DNA of 64,000 nt from Candidatus Mycobacterium wuenschmannii (GTDB lineage: Bacteria; Actinomycetota; Actinomycetes; Mycobacteriales; Mycobacteriaceae), in the NCBI RefSeq assembly GCF_030252325.1, contig NZ_CP126981.1, positions 744,001 to 808,000 on the forward strand, read 5' to 3'. The position numbers and the translations under genes were made by a program. This document shows, piece after piece, positions 31,437 to 41,765 of the stretch. Each line of letters opens with the position of its first letter. The stretch's first letter is position 1. The notes under the pieces were generated by a model. That model saw only the letters and a program-made list of their open reading frames with translations. It was not told where the DNA came from and made no database searches.

Positions 31437-32974
31437 TCACGTCCGGAGCGGCGCAGCATGTCGAATGCCGACGCCGGACCCCAGGTGCCGGCCTCGTAGG
31501 AATCGGGCCTGCCGTGCTCGGCCCACTGCTCGAGTGCGGGATCCAGTATTTCCCAAGCCAATTCGACTTCTTCGTTGACCGGAAACAAAGATGGCTCGCC
31601 GAGCAGCACGTCGAGGATCAGCCGCTCGTAGGCCTCGGGAGATTCCTCGGTGAATGCCGCGCCGTAGGAGAAGTCCATATTGACGTCGCGCACTTCCATC
31701 GCGGTGCCAGGAACCTTGGAACCGAATCGCAACGTGACGCCTTCGTCCGGCTGTACCCGGATGACGATGGCGTTGGCGCTGAGTTCGTCGGTCATGGTCG
31801 CATCGAACGGCAGGTGCGGGGGCCGCTTGAACACCAACGCGATCTCGGTCACCCTGCGGCCCAACCGTTTTCCGGTACGAAGGTAGAACGGCACACCGGC
31901 CCAACGTCGAGTGTTGACCTCGAGTGTGATCGCGGCGAAGGTCTCGGTGGTCGAGTCCTTGGAAAAGCACTCTTCGTCCAGCAGCCCGACCACGTGCTCG
32001 CCGCCCTGCCAGCCTTCCGTGTATTGGCCGCGCGACGTCGTTTCGTCCAGCGGCTCAGCGAGTTTCACTGACGAGAGCACCTTGATCTTCTCGGTCTGCA
32101 ACTCCGACGGTTGAAAGCTGACCGGCTCTTCCATCGCGGTGAGCGCAAGAAGCTGCATCAGGTGGTTCTGGATCACGTCGCGCGCGGCGCCGATTCCGTC
32201 GTAGTAACCACCCCGACCGCCGAGGCCGATGTCTTCGGCCATGGTGATCTGCACGTGGTCGACGTAGTGCGCATTCCAGATCGGATCGAAAAGTTGATTG
32301 GCGAACCGCATCGCCATGATGTTCTGGACGGTCTCCTTGCCGAGGTAGTGGTCGATGCGAAACACCGACTCCTCGGGGAACACGCTGTTCACGACCTTGT
32401 TCAGCTCGCGCGCGCTGTCCAGGTCGTGACCGAACGGCTTCTCGATGACGACCCGTCGCCAACTGCCCTCGGCCGGCCGGGCCAGCTCGGCCCGTTGCAG
32501 CTGTTCGAGCACCGCGGGAAAGCTCTTCGGCGGAATGGCCAGGTAGAAGCCATGATTACCGCCGATCCCGCGCTCGGCATCCAACTTCTCCAACGTCTCC
32601 GCCAGCCGGTCGAACGCCTCGTCATCGTCGAATGCGCCCTGCACGAAGCGGCAGCCGTCGGCCAACCGGTCCCAGATCACCTGTCGAAAAGGCGTGCGCG
32701 AGTGGGCCTTTACCAGCTGCAGAACCTCATCGCTGAACGCGGCGTCATCCCAGTCACGTCGCCCGAACCCGACCAACGAAAAGGCCGGCGGCAGCAAGCC
32801 CCGGTTGGCCAGATCGTAGATTGCGGGGACGACCTTCTTGCGGGCCAAGTCGCCGGTGACGCCGAAAATCACGACGGCGCACGGGCCGGCTATCCGCGGC
32901 AAGCGCTTATCGCGCTTGTCCCGCAACGGGTTCTGCCAAGGCTCGGCGCCTGATCGAGCGTCGGCAGGAGTCAC
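31421..32974 (-). CDS. zwf2: Glucose-6-phosphate 1-dehydrogenase (operon copy)
   Basis: 517 residues from GTG 32974, with GGAGGAGCGGCGAAA upstream; the longer frame into the repeat is rejected. NADP-binding FGVTGDLARKK near residue 35, the active-site RIDHYLGKETVQN and the EKPFGHDL loop identify the enzyme. The C-terminus [10 protein letters not shown] is typical of mycobacterial Zwf2. It oxidises glucose 6-phosphate to the lactone, making NADPH. The GTG overlaps the stop of a 17-codon mini-ORF in the upstream MIRU-type repeat, so translation may be coupled to tal through the repeat. A second G6PDH is at 57025. Confidence 0.96.
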   Translation of the reverse strand: MTPADARSGAEPWQNPLRDKRDKRLPRIAGPCAVVIFGVTGDLARKKVVPAIYDLANRGLLPPAFSLVGFGRRDWDDAAFSDEVLQLVKAHSRTPFRQVIWDRLADGCRFVQGAFDDDEAFDRLAETLEKLDAERGIGGNHGFYLAIPPKSFPAVLEQLQRAELARPAEGSWRRVVIEKPFGHDLDSARELNKVVNSVFPEESVFRIDHYLGKETVQNIMAMRFANQLFDPIWNAHYVDHVQITMAEDIGLGGRGGYYDGIGAARDVIQNHLMQLLALTAMEEPVSFQPSELQTEKIKVLSSVKLAEPLDETTSRGQYTEGWQGGEHVVGLLDEECFSKDSTTETFAAITLEVNTRRWAGVPFYLRTGKRLGRRVTEIALVFKRPPHLPFDATMTDELSANAIVIRVQPDEGVTLRFGSKVPGTAMEVRDVNMDFSYGAAFTEESPEAYERLILDVLLGEPSLFPVNEEVELAWEILDPALEQWAEHGRPDSYEAGTWGPASAFDMLRRSGREWRRP

Positions 32975-33074
32975 TTTCGCCGCTCCTCCGCGGGACCGCC
33001 CGCATCGTCGCCGGCGGGGCTCATCGGCGCCGCTCCTCCGCGGGACCGCCCGCATCGTCGCCGGCGCGGCTCAT
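32971..33074 (-). repeat. MIRU-type tandem repeat carrying two chained mini-ORFs between tal and zwf2
   Basis: Two 46-bp units (plus-strand 32979-33024 and 33029-33074) repeat with a 50-bp period and one mismatch. Read on the minus strand each unit begins ATGAGC and encodes 17 residues ([17 protein letters not shown] at 33074-33021, MSPAGDDAGGPAEERRK at 33024-32971). The tal stop overlaps the first ATG (ATGA), the first stop overlaps the second ATG (ATGA), and the second stop overlaps the zwf2 GTG (GTGA). Each unit also supplies GGAGGAGCGG about ten bases before the next start. This is the arrangement described for mycobacterial interspersed repetitive units. Confidence 0.85.
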
Positions 33075-34189
33075 TTGGACTTGTCGTCGAGCTGAGCCTG
33101 GGTCGCGTCCATCAATTCGTTCCACGAGGCTTCGAACTTCTCGACGCCCTCGTTCTCCAGCACCAGGAACACGTCGGTCAGATCGATGCCGATGGCGTCG
33201 AGATTGTCGAAGACTTCCTGGGCAGCCGACGCCGTGCCCGTGACCGTGTCACCGGTGACGTCGCCGTGATCCGCCACCGCGTCAATCGTCGCCTCCGGCA
33301 TGGTGTTCACCGTGTTGGGCGCCACCAGTTCGGTCACGTAGAGGGTGTCGGAGTAGTCCGGGTTCTTCACGCCGGTCGACGCCCACAGCGGACGCTGCAC
33401 TCGCGCGCCGTCGGCCTCCAGCGACGCGAACCGGTCGCCGCCGACGAAGACTTCCTGGTACGCCGCGTAGGCCAGGCGGGCATTGGCGACGCCGGCCTTC
33501 CCAAGCAGCGCCTTCGCGTCGTCCGAGCCGATCTTTTCCAGCCGCTTGTCGATTTCGGTGTCAACACGCGAGACGAAAAACGAGGCGACCGAATGGATCT
33601 TGGACAGGTCGTGGCCGGCGGCCTTGGCGCCTTCCAGTCCGGCCAGGTAGGCGTCCATCACCGCGCGGTGTCGCTCGACGGAGAAGATCAGTGTGACATT
33701 CACCGAGATGCCTTCTGCCAGAGTCGAAGTGATGGCGGGTAGGCCGTCTTCGGTGGCGGGGATCTTGATGAACAGGTTGGGCCGGTCGACGATCTTCCAC
33801 AATTCGATGGCCTGTTTGGCCGTCTTGTCGGCATCGTGCGCGAATCGCGGGTCGACCTCGATCGACACCCGGCCGTCGACGCCGTCCGAACTCTCCCACT
33901 GCGGCCGCAGCACGTCGCAGGCGTCGCGCACGTCGTCGGTGGTGACCGTGCGGATGGTGGCGTCCACGTCGGCGCCCCGTTCGGCGAGGTCGGCGACCTG
34001 CGCGTCGTACGCGTCGCCCTCGCTCAGGGCCTTCTGGAAGATCGATGGGTTCGTGGTGACCCCCACGACGCTCTTGGTGTCGATCAGTTCCTGCAAGTTG
34101 CCGGACTGCAAGCGCTGGCGGGACAGGTCATCCAGCCAGACCGACACACCCGCGGAACTCAGAGCGGCGAGGTTGGGGTTCTGAGTCAT
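33071..34189 (-). CDS. tal: Transaldolase
   Basis: 372 residues from ATG 34189 with GAAGGGAAA upstream. It starts with [21 protein letters not shown] and [15 protein letters not shown], typical of the long actinobacterial transaldolases. The Schiff-base Lys is in [29 protein letters not shown] and [14 protein letters not shown] follow. It moves a dihydroxyacetone unit between sugar phosphates. tkt ends 15 bases upstream, and the stop is built into the MIRU repeat leading to zwf2. Confidence 0.96.
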   Translation of the reverse strand: MTQNPNLAALSSAGVSVWLDDLSRQRLQSGNLQELIDTKSVVGVTTNPSIFQKALSEGDAYDAQVADLAERGADVDATIRTVTTDDVRDACDVLRPQWESSDGVDGRVSIEVDPRFAHDADKTAKQAIELWKIVDRPNLFIKIPATEDGLPAITSTLAEGISVNVTLIFSVERHRAVMDAYLAGLEGAKAAGHDLSKIHSVASFFVSRVDTEIDKRLEKIGSDDAKALLGKAGVANARLAYAAYQEVFVGGDRFASLEADGARVQRPLWASTGVKNPDYSDTLYVTELVAPNTVNTMPEATIDAVADHGDVTGDTVTGTASAAQEVFDNLDAIGIDLTDVFLVLENEGVEKFEASWNELMDATQAQLDDKSK

Positions 34190-34204
34190 CGGCTTTCCCT
34201 TCGA

Positions 34205-36295
<2,091 letters not shown>

Positions 36296-36549
36296 TTCAG
36301 GGAAGTCCTCGGGTCGGCAGAATGATCGTCGGCGAAAGAATCCTCCGTACCACCCTAGTGCCGGAATGTTCCCGACGCGTTAGTGCGTATTTGAGCCGCC
36401 GATTGTTCAAGCGCCGTCAACGGTGCGTTGTGCCCCAAAGCCTGGCGATTGGCTGTCGATAGGCCGTGCGGTGCATGCTGGGCAAGTCGTGCGGTCTACC
36501 ATCGTGCGTAGTAGAAGCTGCGCGCTGCCGTGATCCGAGGAGTCATTGC
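36296..36549. other. Divergent intergenic region tkt/ctaB
   Basis: This 254-bp gap holds the promoters of both operons. On the plus strand, TACCAT (36498-36503) is the best -10 for ctaB, and GAGGAG (36537-36542) is its ribosome site. On the minus strand, TAGGGT near 36355 may serve tkt. I see no repeat, hairpin of note or small gene here. Confidence 0.35.
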
Positions 36550-37470
36550 GTGAGCATTCGCGAGCGCGTTGCGCCGAGCCGAGTCAGCACCGTTGTGCTG
36601 TCGTATCTGGCGCTCACCAAGCCGCGGGTTATCGAGCTGTTGCTGGTCACCGCCATTCCGGCGATGCTGCTGGCCCATCGCGGCGTCGTCAATCCGTTGC
36701 TGATCCTGAATACGCTGGTCGGTGGGATGCTCGCCGCCGGCGGCGCGAACACGCTGAACTGCGTGGCCGACGCCGACATCGACAAGATGATGAAGCGGAC
36801 CGCGCGACGACCGCTCGCGCGCGCGACAGTGCCGACCAGGAACGCGCTGGTCTTCGGGCTCCTGCTGAGCGTGGCGTCGTTCGCCTGGCTGTGGTGGACC
36901 ACCAACCTGCTGTCCGGCCTGCTCGCGGTGGGCACCATTGCGTTCTACGTCTTCATCTACACGCTGCTGCTCAAACGGCGCACCTCGCAGAACGTGGTGT
37001 GGGGCGGTGCCGCCGGCTGCATGCCCGTGATGATCGCGTGGTCGTCCGTCACCGGGACGATCGGCTGGCCGGCGCTGGTGATGTTCGCGATCATCTTCTT
37101 CTGGACGCCGCCGCACACTTGGGCGCTGGCGATGCGGTACAAGGAGGACTACCAGGCGGCCGGGGTGCCGATGCTGCCTGCGGTGGCGACCGAACGTCAG
37201 GTCACCAAGCAGATCCTGGTCTACACCTGGCTGACCGTGGCCGCGACGCTGGCACTGGCCCTGGCCGCAGGGTGGCTCTATACCGCGGTCGCTGTGGTCG
37301 CGGGCGTCTGGTTTTTGGCGATGGCGCATCAGCTCTATGCCGGCGTGCGGCGCGGTGAGCCGGTCAAACCGCTGCGGTTGTTCCTGCAGTCGAACAATTA
37401 CCTCGCCGTCGTCTTCTGCGCGCTTGCGCTGGATTCGGCACTCGCGCTGCCGACGCTGCTGCACGCCTGA
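36550..37470 (+). CDS. ctaB: Protoheme IX farnesyltransferase (heme O synthase)
   Basis: 306 residues from GTG 36550; the longer ORF from 36466 lacks a ribosome site. UbiA-family prenyltransferase with about nine helices. The first Asp-rich motif is [20 protein letters not shown] and the second polar loop is [15 protein letters not shown]. It adds a farnesyl group to heme B to make heme O for the aa3 oxidase. ctaA, which completes heme A, lies about 8 kb downstream on the other strand. Confidence 0.95.
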   Translation: MSIRERVAPSRVSTVVLSYLALTKPRVIELLLVTAIPAMLLAHRGVVNPLLILNTLVGGMLAAGGANTLNCVADADIDKMMKRTARRPLARATVPTRNALVFGLLLSVASFAWLWWTTNLLSGLLAVGTIAFYVFIYTLLLKRRTSQNVVWGGAAGCMPVMIAWSSVTGTIGWPALVMFAIIFFWTPPHTWALAMRYKEDYQAAGVPMLPAVATERQVTKQILVYTWLTVAATLALALAAGWLYTAVAVVAGVWFLAMAHQLYAGVRRGEPVKPLRLFLQSNNYLAVVFCALALDSALALPTLLHA

Positions 37471-37479
37471 GGCTCCTCG

Positions 37480-37496
37480 GCAGGTCCTGGACCTGC
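37480..37496. terminator. Perfect palindrome after ctaB, possible hairpin terminator
   Basis: GCAGGTCCTGGACCTGC is a perfect 8-1-8 palindrome beginning ten bases after the ctaB stop. There is no U-tract. Mycobacteria often use such stem-only terminators, but a protein-binding site is also possible. The rest of the 175-bp gap to the PPE gene shows no PE gene or PE remnant. Confidence 0.4.
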
Positions 37497-37645
37497 GAAT
37501 ACCCCATAAGCTCTGCGTCCTGCGGTCGAGCATTCATTCGTCGTACCCCCTACCCGTAGCCCGTCTTGCTCTACGACGCGGTGTCGTATTGACTTTTCGA
37601 CGTGATCTCGCGGTTATGTGTCGACTTTGTGGCGGGTGTGAGCCG

Positions 37646-39166
37646 ATGACGGCGCCGATCTGGATGGCGTTGCCCCCCGAGGTGCACTCGACGCTGCTCA
37701 GCAGCGGCCCCGGCCCGGGTTCCCTGTTGACCGCCGCGGGGGCCTGGTCGACGCTGAGCACCGAATACGCCGACACCGCCGACGAACTGACCACGATATT
37801 GGCGGGTGTGCAGTCCGGGGCGTGGCAAGGTCCCAGTGCTGAGCAGTACGTCGCGGCGCACGCGCCGTATCTGACCTGGCTTGCCTGGGCGAGTGCCGTC
37901 AGTGCGGTGGCCGCGGCGCAGCATGAGACCGCGGCGGCGGCCTATACCGGGGCTTTGGCGGCGATGCCGACGTTGCCGGAGTTGGCTACGAATCATGTGG
38001 TGCATGGGGTGTTGACGGCGACCAATTTTTTCGGGATCAACACCATTCCGATTGCGCTCAACGAGGCCGATTATGTGCGGATGTGGGTTCAGGCGGCTAC
38101 CACGATGAGCACTTATCAGGCGGTCGCGGGATCGGCGCTTGCCGCGGTCCCGCCGACCGAGCCGGCCCCGCCGATCCTGACCGCCGGTGGCGAATCCGGC
38201 TCCGTGACAACGCAAGCCGCGACAGCGGGGCAGCAGGCAGCCGCGGCCACGGCCGACACTTCGTGGCAGGACCAGTTGGCGACGCTGCTCAGCTACTACA
38301 CCCAGGGATTCGCTCAGCCGCTCGGCGAGCTTCTTTATCCGAGCGGGTGGCCGTTCCCCGCGTTCCCGTTCGCAAGCGGCGTCGCCAACGCGCTGCAGTC
38401 GGTGATTCCGGGGCTCTCGCCGGCACTGGCCTCGGCGCTCGGGTGGACGGTGTTCCACACGATCGTGCTGTTCTGGCCGTTGGTGCAGGCGGCGCCGTTC
38501 CTGTTGCCCCTCGCGATACCCGCGGCATTCACGGTCGGGTTCGGCGGGCTGGCCGGCCTCGCCGGCTTGGCGGCCATACCTACCGCGCCCGTCGCGCCCA
38601 TCGTCGCGATCCCCGCGCCGGCCGCTGCGCCCGCGGCCAACGTCGCCCCGTCGACGTCGACGATCGGCGGCATCGGCACCAGCGGCGGTCACGCCCCGGC
38701 CGTGTCGAGCGCACCCGCGCCGAGCACGGTCAGCGCTCCGAGCGCGGGGCCGCCCGGCGGCGGTCCGGGCTTCACCCCGCCGTACGCGATCGGGGGCGCC
38801 TCGCTGGCGTCGGCGCTTTCATCCCAAGCCAAGACGCAGGAACCGACCTCACGAGGCGCCTCGAAGGCCCCGGCGGCCGCAGCGGCGGTCGCGGCCGGAA
38901 CCAAGGACCGCCAGCGGGCGCGTCGGCGGCAGCGCGCCCGACTGCACTCGCACGCCCACGAGTACATGGACATGAACGTCGGCGTCGAGCCGGAGTGGGA
39001 CGAGTCGACGGCCACGTCCGACCAGGGTGCCGGTCCGCTCGGATTCGCCGGGACCGTCGCCACAGGGAGCGAGCAGGCGAGCGGGCTGGCAACGCTGACC
39101 GACGACGGCTTCGGCTCCGGTCCGGCGATGCCGATGCTGCCGAACTCGTGGTCACCGGGGGAGTAA
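37646..39166 (+). CDS. PPE family protein, PPE-PPW subgroup, PPE4-like
   Basis: 506 residues from ATG 37646 ([15 protein letters not shown], Pro-Pro-Glu at 10-12). The helical PPE domain includes the WxG turn at 60-62 (GAWQGPSA) and [19 protein letters not shown]. After a hydrophobic/Ala-rich middle, the C-terminus has [10 protein letters not shown], a basic block [13 protein letters not shown], an acidic stretch and the PPW ending [11 protein letters not shown]...PMLPNSW. It resembles PPE4 of ESX-3. Unusually, no PE partner gene precedes it. Codons in 37930-38115 are less GC-rich at third positions than the rest. Confidence 0.92.
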   Translation: MTAPIWMALPPEVHSTLLSSGPGPGSLLTAAGAWSTLSTEYADTADELTTILAGVQSGAWQGPSAEQYVAAHAPYLTWLAWASAVSAVAAAQHETAAAAYTGALAAMPTLPELATNHVVHGVLTATNFFGINTIPIALNEADYVRMWVQAATTMSTYQAVAGSALAAVPPTEPAPPILTAGGESGSVTTQAATAGQQAAAATADTSWQDQLATLLSYYTQGFAQPLGELLYPSGWPFPAFPFASGVANALQSVIPGLSPALASALGWTVFHTIVLFWPLVQAAPFLLPLAIPAAFTVGFGGLAGLAGLAAIPTAPVAPIVAIPAPAAAPAANVAPSTSTIGGIGTSGGHAPAVSSAPAPSTVSAPSAGPPGGGPGFTPPYAIGGASLASALSSQAKTQEPTSRGASKAPAAAAAVAAGTKDRQRARRRQRARLHSHAHEYMDMNVGVEPEWDESTATSDQGAGPLGFAGTVATGSEQASGLATLTDDGFGSGPAMPMLPNSWSPGE

Positions 39167-39208
39167 TGGCCTGAGCGGGTGAGCGTACGCGGGTATGCTC
39201 ACAGGCTG

Positions 39209-40393
39209 ATGGCGCAACATTTTTCGCTGGCCTGGCTGCTCGACCCGCTCACCGTCGACGAGTTTCTGGGGCAGTGCTGGGGAGCCCGCCATCACCATGT
39301 GCGTCGCGGGCGGCCCGGCTATCTGGACGGGTTGCGCGAGGGCGCTGACTCGGTCGACGAGCTGCTGACGGTATTTCGACCGCACCTGTCGCTGGTCAGC
39401 CTGGTCCGCGAAGAGCAGCGCAAGGATCAGTACCTCTACCGGCTCGCCGGCGGCGGATTCGACGTGGCCGCGATCGGCCGCGACTTCGCCGATGGCTACA
39501 CCATCGTGCTCGACAGCGTCCAACGGTATGCGCGGGCGATCGCGACGCTGTCGCACTCGATCGAGGTCGAGTTGGATTTCGCGGCACAGGTCAACGCGTA
39601 TTTCACGCCGCCGCAATCGCAAGGCTTTGCGGCTCATTGCGACGACCACGACGCGCTGATCGTGCAACTACAGGGTTCCAAGATCTGGCATCTCTACGAG
39701 GGCATCGACGTTGTGCCGAATGAGATGTGGCGCCAAGAGCCGATTCCCGCCGCCGGCCTGCCCGCCCCCGTCGACGTTCGGCTCGACACCGGGGACGTGC
39801 TCTACGTGCCGCGCGGACGGGTGCACGCGGCGGAGTCAACGTCCGAGCTGTCGGTACACCTGACCGTCGGCCTGCACGCACCTACTCTGTTTACGCTCGC
39901 CACACGAATGCTCAATGCGCTCAACATCTCTGACGACCGTGCCCACATTCGGCTGCCGCCGCGCTTCCTCTCCGACCCGGTCGCGCGCTCCGGCCTGGGC
40001 CCGCTGGTCCGCGGGATCACCGAAGCCCTGGAACAGCCGGAAACCATTGCCCAGAGCCTGGATTCGCTGGAGGCGGACCTGGTCAAGCGGGGCCAGTGCC
40101 AACCGCTCGGCGCCGCGATATCAGGCGCGATCGCCATCGACGACCAGACGCGGGTGGTCAAGTGTCAGCCGCTGTACGCGCGGGTGACCGAGCACTTCGA
40201 CGGCGTGACCCTGCACTTTGCCCAGTCGGCCTTCAATGCCACCCACGAGCATCTGGACGCTCTGCGGTTTCTCGCGAAAAGCACTGCTCCGTTTCGCATT
40301 TCCGACCTACCCGGACTATCGGAAGCGCAGCGCGTCGAACTGGCGCGGACGCTGCTGCTCCAGGGATTTCTCATCCGGCACACCGACGTCTGA
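39209..40393 (+). CDS. JmjC/cupin-4 family 2-oxoglutarate oxygenase
   Basis: 394 residues from ATG 39209; TATGCT nine bases upstream suggests an own, nearly leaderless promoter. The double-stranded beta-helix core carries the iron triad His143-x-Asp145 (FAAHCDDHD) and His206 (YVPRGRVHAAE). Lys158 (GSKIWHLY) is placed to bind 2-oxoglutarate. The layout, with a C-terminal winged-helix-like part, resembles RoxA/MINA/NO66 ribosomal-protein hydroxylases, which modify Arg or His in proteins. The stop overlaps the sulfotransferase start (TGATG), so the two enzymes are coupled. Substrate unknown; the flanking PPE genes are the obvious suspects. Confidence 0.85.
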   Translation: MAQHFSLAWLLDPLTVDEFLGQCWGARHHHVRRGRPGYLDGLREGADSVDELLTVFRPHLSLVSLVREEQRKDQYLYRLAGGGFDVAAIGRDFADGYTIVLDSVQRYARAIATLSHSIEVELDFAAQVNAYFTPPQSQGFAAHCDDHDALIVQLQGSKIWHLYEGIDVVPNEMWRQEPIPAAGLPAPVDVRLDTGDVLYVPRGRVHAAESTSELSVHLTVGLHAPTLFTLATRMLNALNISDDRAHIRLPPRFLSDPVARSGLGPLVRGITEALEQPETIAQSLDSLEADLVKRGQCQPLGAAISGAIAIDDQTRVVKCQPLYARVTEHFDGVTLHFAQSAFNATHEHLDALRFLAKSTAPFRISDLPGLSEAQRVELARTLLLQGFLIRHTDV

Positions 40394-41352
40394 TGGAGAT
40401 CGCCGACCTCGCTCGCTGGACGCCGGTCCGGGTCGACCTGACCGGGCCGGCCCCCGCCATCGACTGGGCCGACATGACCGCCGAACGATTTGTCGAGCCC
40501 TTCTTCGACCAGACCGTGGGCCGCTGGTCCGCCGGCCCGCGCGCCACACCGCTGGTGCGGACCGGGCTCGAGGCGCTCTTGGCGCTCGACGGGCAGCCAT
40601 CGCTCGATCCGGCGGGCATGATCTTTCACTTCTCGCGATGCGGGTCGACGCTGGTCTCACGGCTGCTGTCGACGATCCCCGGCGTGGTAGTCATCGCCGA
40701 GCCCTCGCCGCTGAACGCGCTGCTCGGACTCGACCCGCGACAGGTCGACGGGGCGACGTTGGTCCAGGTGGTGCGGCTGCTGGTGCGGGCGCTGGGCCGG
40801 CGTCGTCATGGCGACGAGCGACACCTGGTACTCAAGTGCTCGAGCTGGAACGTTCGCCGCCAGGAGATCCTGACCGCGGCGTTTCCGGCCGCGCCGTGGG
40901 CATGGGTGCAGCGCGACCCCGTCCAGGTGCTGTCGTCACTACTGGCCGAGCCGCCGGGCTGGCTGGGTGAACAGGTGCCGCCGCCGCAGACCGCGGCGAT
41001 CTTCGGTATCGACCCCACGTCCGTGGCAGGGATGACACGGGCGGAATTCGCCGCCCGAGCGCTCGGCGCGATGCTGTTCTCGGCCGCGATCGGTCCCGGG
41101 CGACGGGTCTGCGTCGACCATTCCGCTCTACCCGATGCGGTGTGGGAGCGGGTAGCGCCGCACTTCGGGATCGCCGTCGAGGCCGCGGATATCGAGCGCA
41201 TGACCGAACAGGCCGCGTACTACTCGAAAAGTGTTGTAATACAACCGTATTCGGGAGAAGATCTGCGTATTCGGCCGATGACGGACGAGATGCGGGACGC
41301 CGCGCTGCGCTACGCCGAACCTGGCTACCGCCAGTTGGCGTCACTGCGCTGA
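40393..41352 (+). CDS. Sulfotransferase-family protein
   Basis: 319 residues, starting MEIADLARWTPVRVDL. The 5'-phosphosulfate loop is GMIFHFSRCGSTLVSRLLS (residues 75-93), and the 3'-phosphate-binding segment is WAWVQRDPVQVLSSLL. Both are the hallmarks of PAPS-dependent sulfotransferases. No signal peptide, so it acts in the cytosol. Its ATG shares a base with the stop of the upstream oxygenase, implying that both enzymes serve one product. A hydroxylated residue could be sulfated next, but this is inference. It ends 105 bases before the Zur-box PE gene. Confidence 0.8.
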   Translation: MEIADLARWTPVRVDLTGPAPAIDWADMTAERFVEPFFDQTVGRWSAGPRATPLVRTGLEALLALDGQPSLDPAGMIFHFSRCGSTLVSRLLSTIPGVVVIAEPSPLNALLGLDPRQVDGATLVQVVRLLVRALGRRRHGDERHLVLKCSSWNVRRQEILTAAFPAAPWAWVQRDPVQVLSSLLAEPPGWLGEQVPPPQTAAIFGIDPTSVAGMTRAEFAARALGAMLFSAAIGPGRRVCVDHSALPDAVWERVAPHFGIAVEAADIERMTEQAAYYSKSVVIQPYSGEDLRIRPMTDEMRDAALRYAEPGYRQLASLR

Positions 41353-41416
41353 CCGAACGCGCGGCGCGCGGGCGCAATGTTTGAGTTTCCAATCCTTCTG
41401 CTGTGTGCTAAAACTG

Positions 41417-41438
41417 TTAATGAAAATCATGTTCATCA
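41417..41438. promoter_or_regulatory. Zur-box-like palindrome upstream of the PE-PPE-Esx cassette
   Basis: TTAATGAAAATCATGTTCAT (from 41417) matches the AT-rich mycobacterial zinc-uptake-regulator box, with half-sites TGAA and TTCA around AAATCATG. It lies about 20 bases upstream of ATG 41458. Zur in M. tuberculosis represses ESX-3 and the esxR/esxS cluster, both homologous to this cassette. No IdeR iron box was seen here. Confidence 0.8.
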
Positions 41439-41457
41439 CGGTGTCCGGAGGGCTGTC

Positions 41458-41763
41458 ATGACATTGCGCGTCGTTCCAGAGGGCCTTGCGGCTGCTAGCG
41501 CGCGGATTGAAGCCCTGACCGCGCGCCTCGCATCGGCGCAGGCCGGGGCGGCGCCGATGATCACCGCCGTGGTGCCCGCTGCCGCCGACCCGGTGTCGCT
41601 GCAGACCGCAGCGGGATTCAGCGTCCGCGGGGGCCAGCACGCGGCGATGGCCGCGCAGGGCGCCGAGGAGCTCGGCCGCTCCGGGGTCGGGGTCGCCGAG
41701 TCGGGAGTCACCTACGCGGTGGGCGATGCCGCCGCGGCGGCGTCCTACGGCGCCTGGGCCTGA
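41458..41763 (+). CDS. PE family protein, PE5-like
   Basis: 101 residues from ATG 41458, with GGAGGG six bases upstream. It starts [25 protein letters not shown], with Pro-Glu at 7-8, and contains [21 protein letters not shown] as in PE5 of ESX-3. The C-terminal YAVGD provides the YxxxD/E secretion signal. There is no PGRS or other extension. The stop is two bases before the PPE start, so the PE and PPE proteins are expected to pair and be exported together by a type VII system. Confidence 0.93.
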   Translation: MTLRVVPEGLAAASARIEALTARLASAQAGAAPMITAVVPAAADPVSLQTAAGFSVRGGQHAAMAAQGAEELGRSGVGVAESGVTYAVGDAAAAASYGAWA

Positions 41764-41765
41764 CG

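Noticed and set aside
37337..37645. N-terminal extension of the first PPE protein
   Set aside because: The extension runs through the ctaB 3' end in another frame; the PPE family start MTAPIW at 37646 is clear.
37471..37645. Remnant of a PE gene upstream of the first PPE
   Set aside because: Read in all frames, no PE-like sequence is seen; the gap holds only a palindrome and AT-richer DNA.
41411..41440. IdeR iron box at the PE-PPE-Esx cassette
   Set aside because: The palindrome lacks the TTAGGTTAG-type half-site of IdeR and fits the Zur pattern much better.
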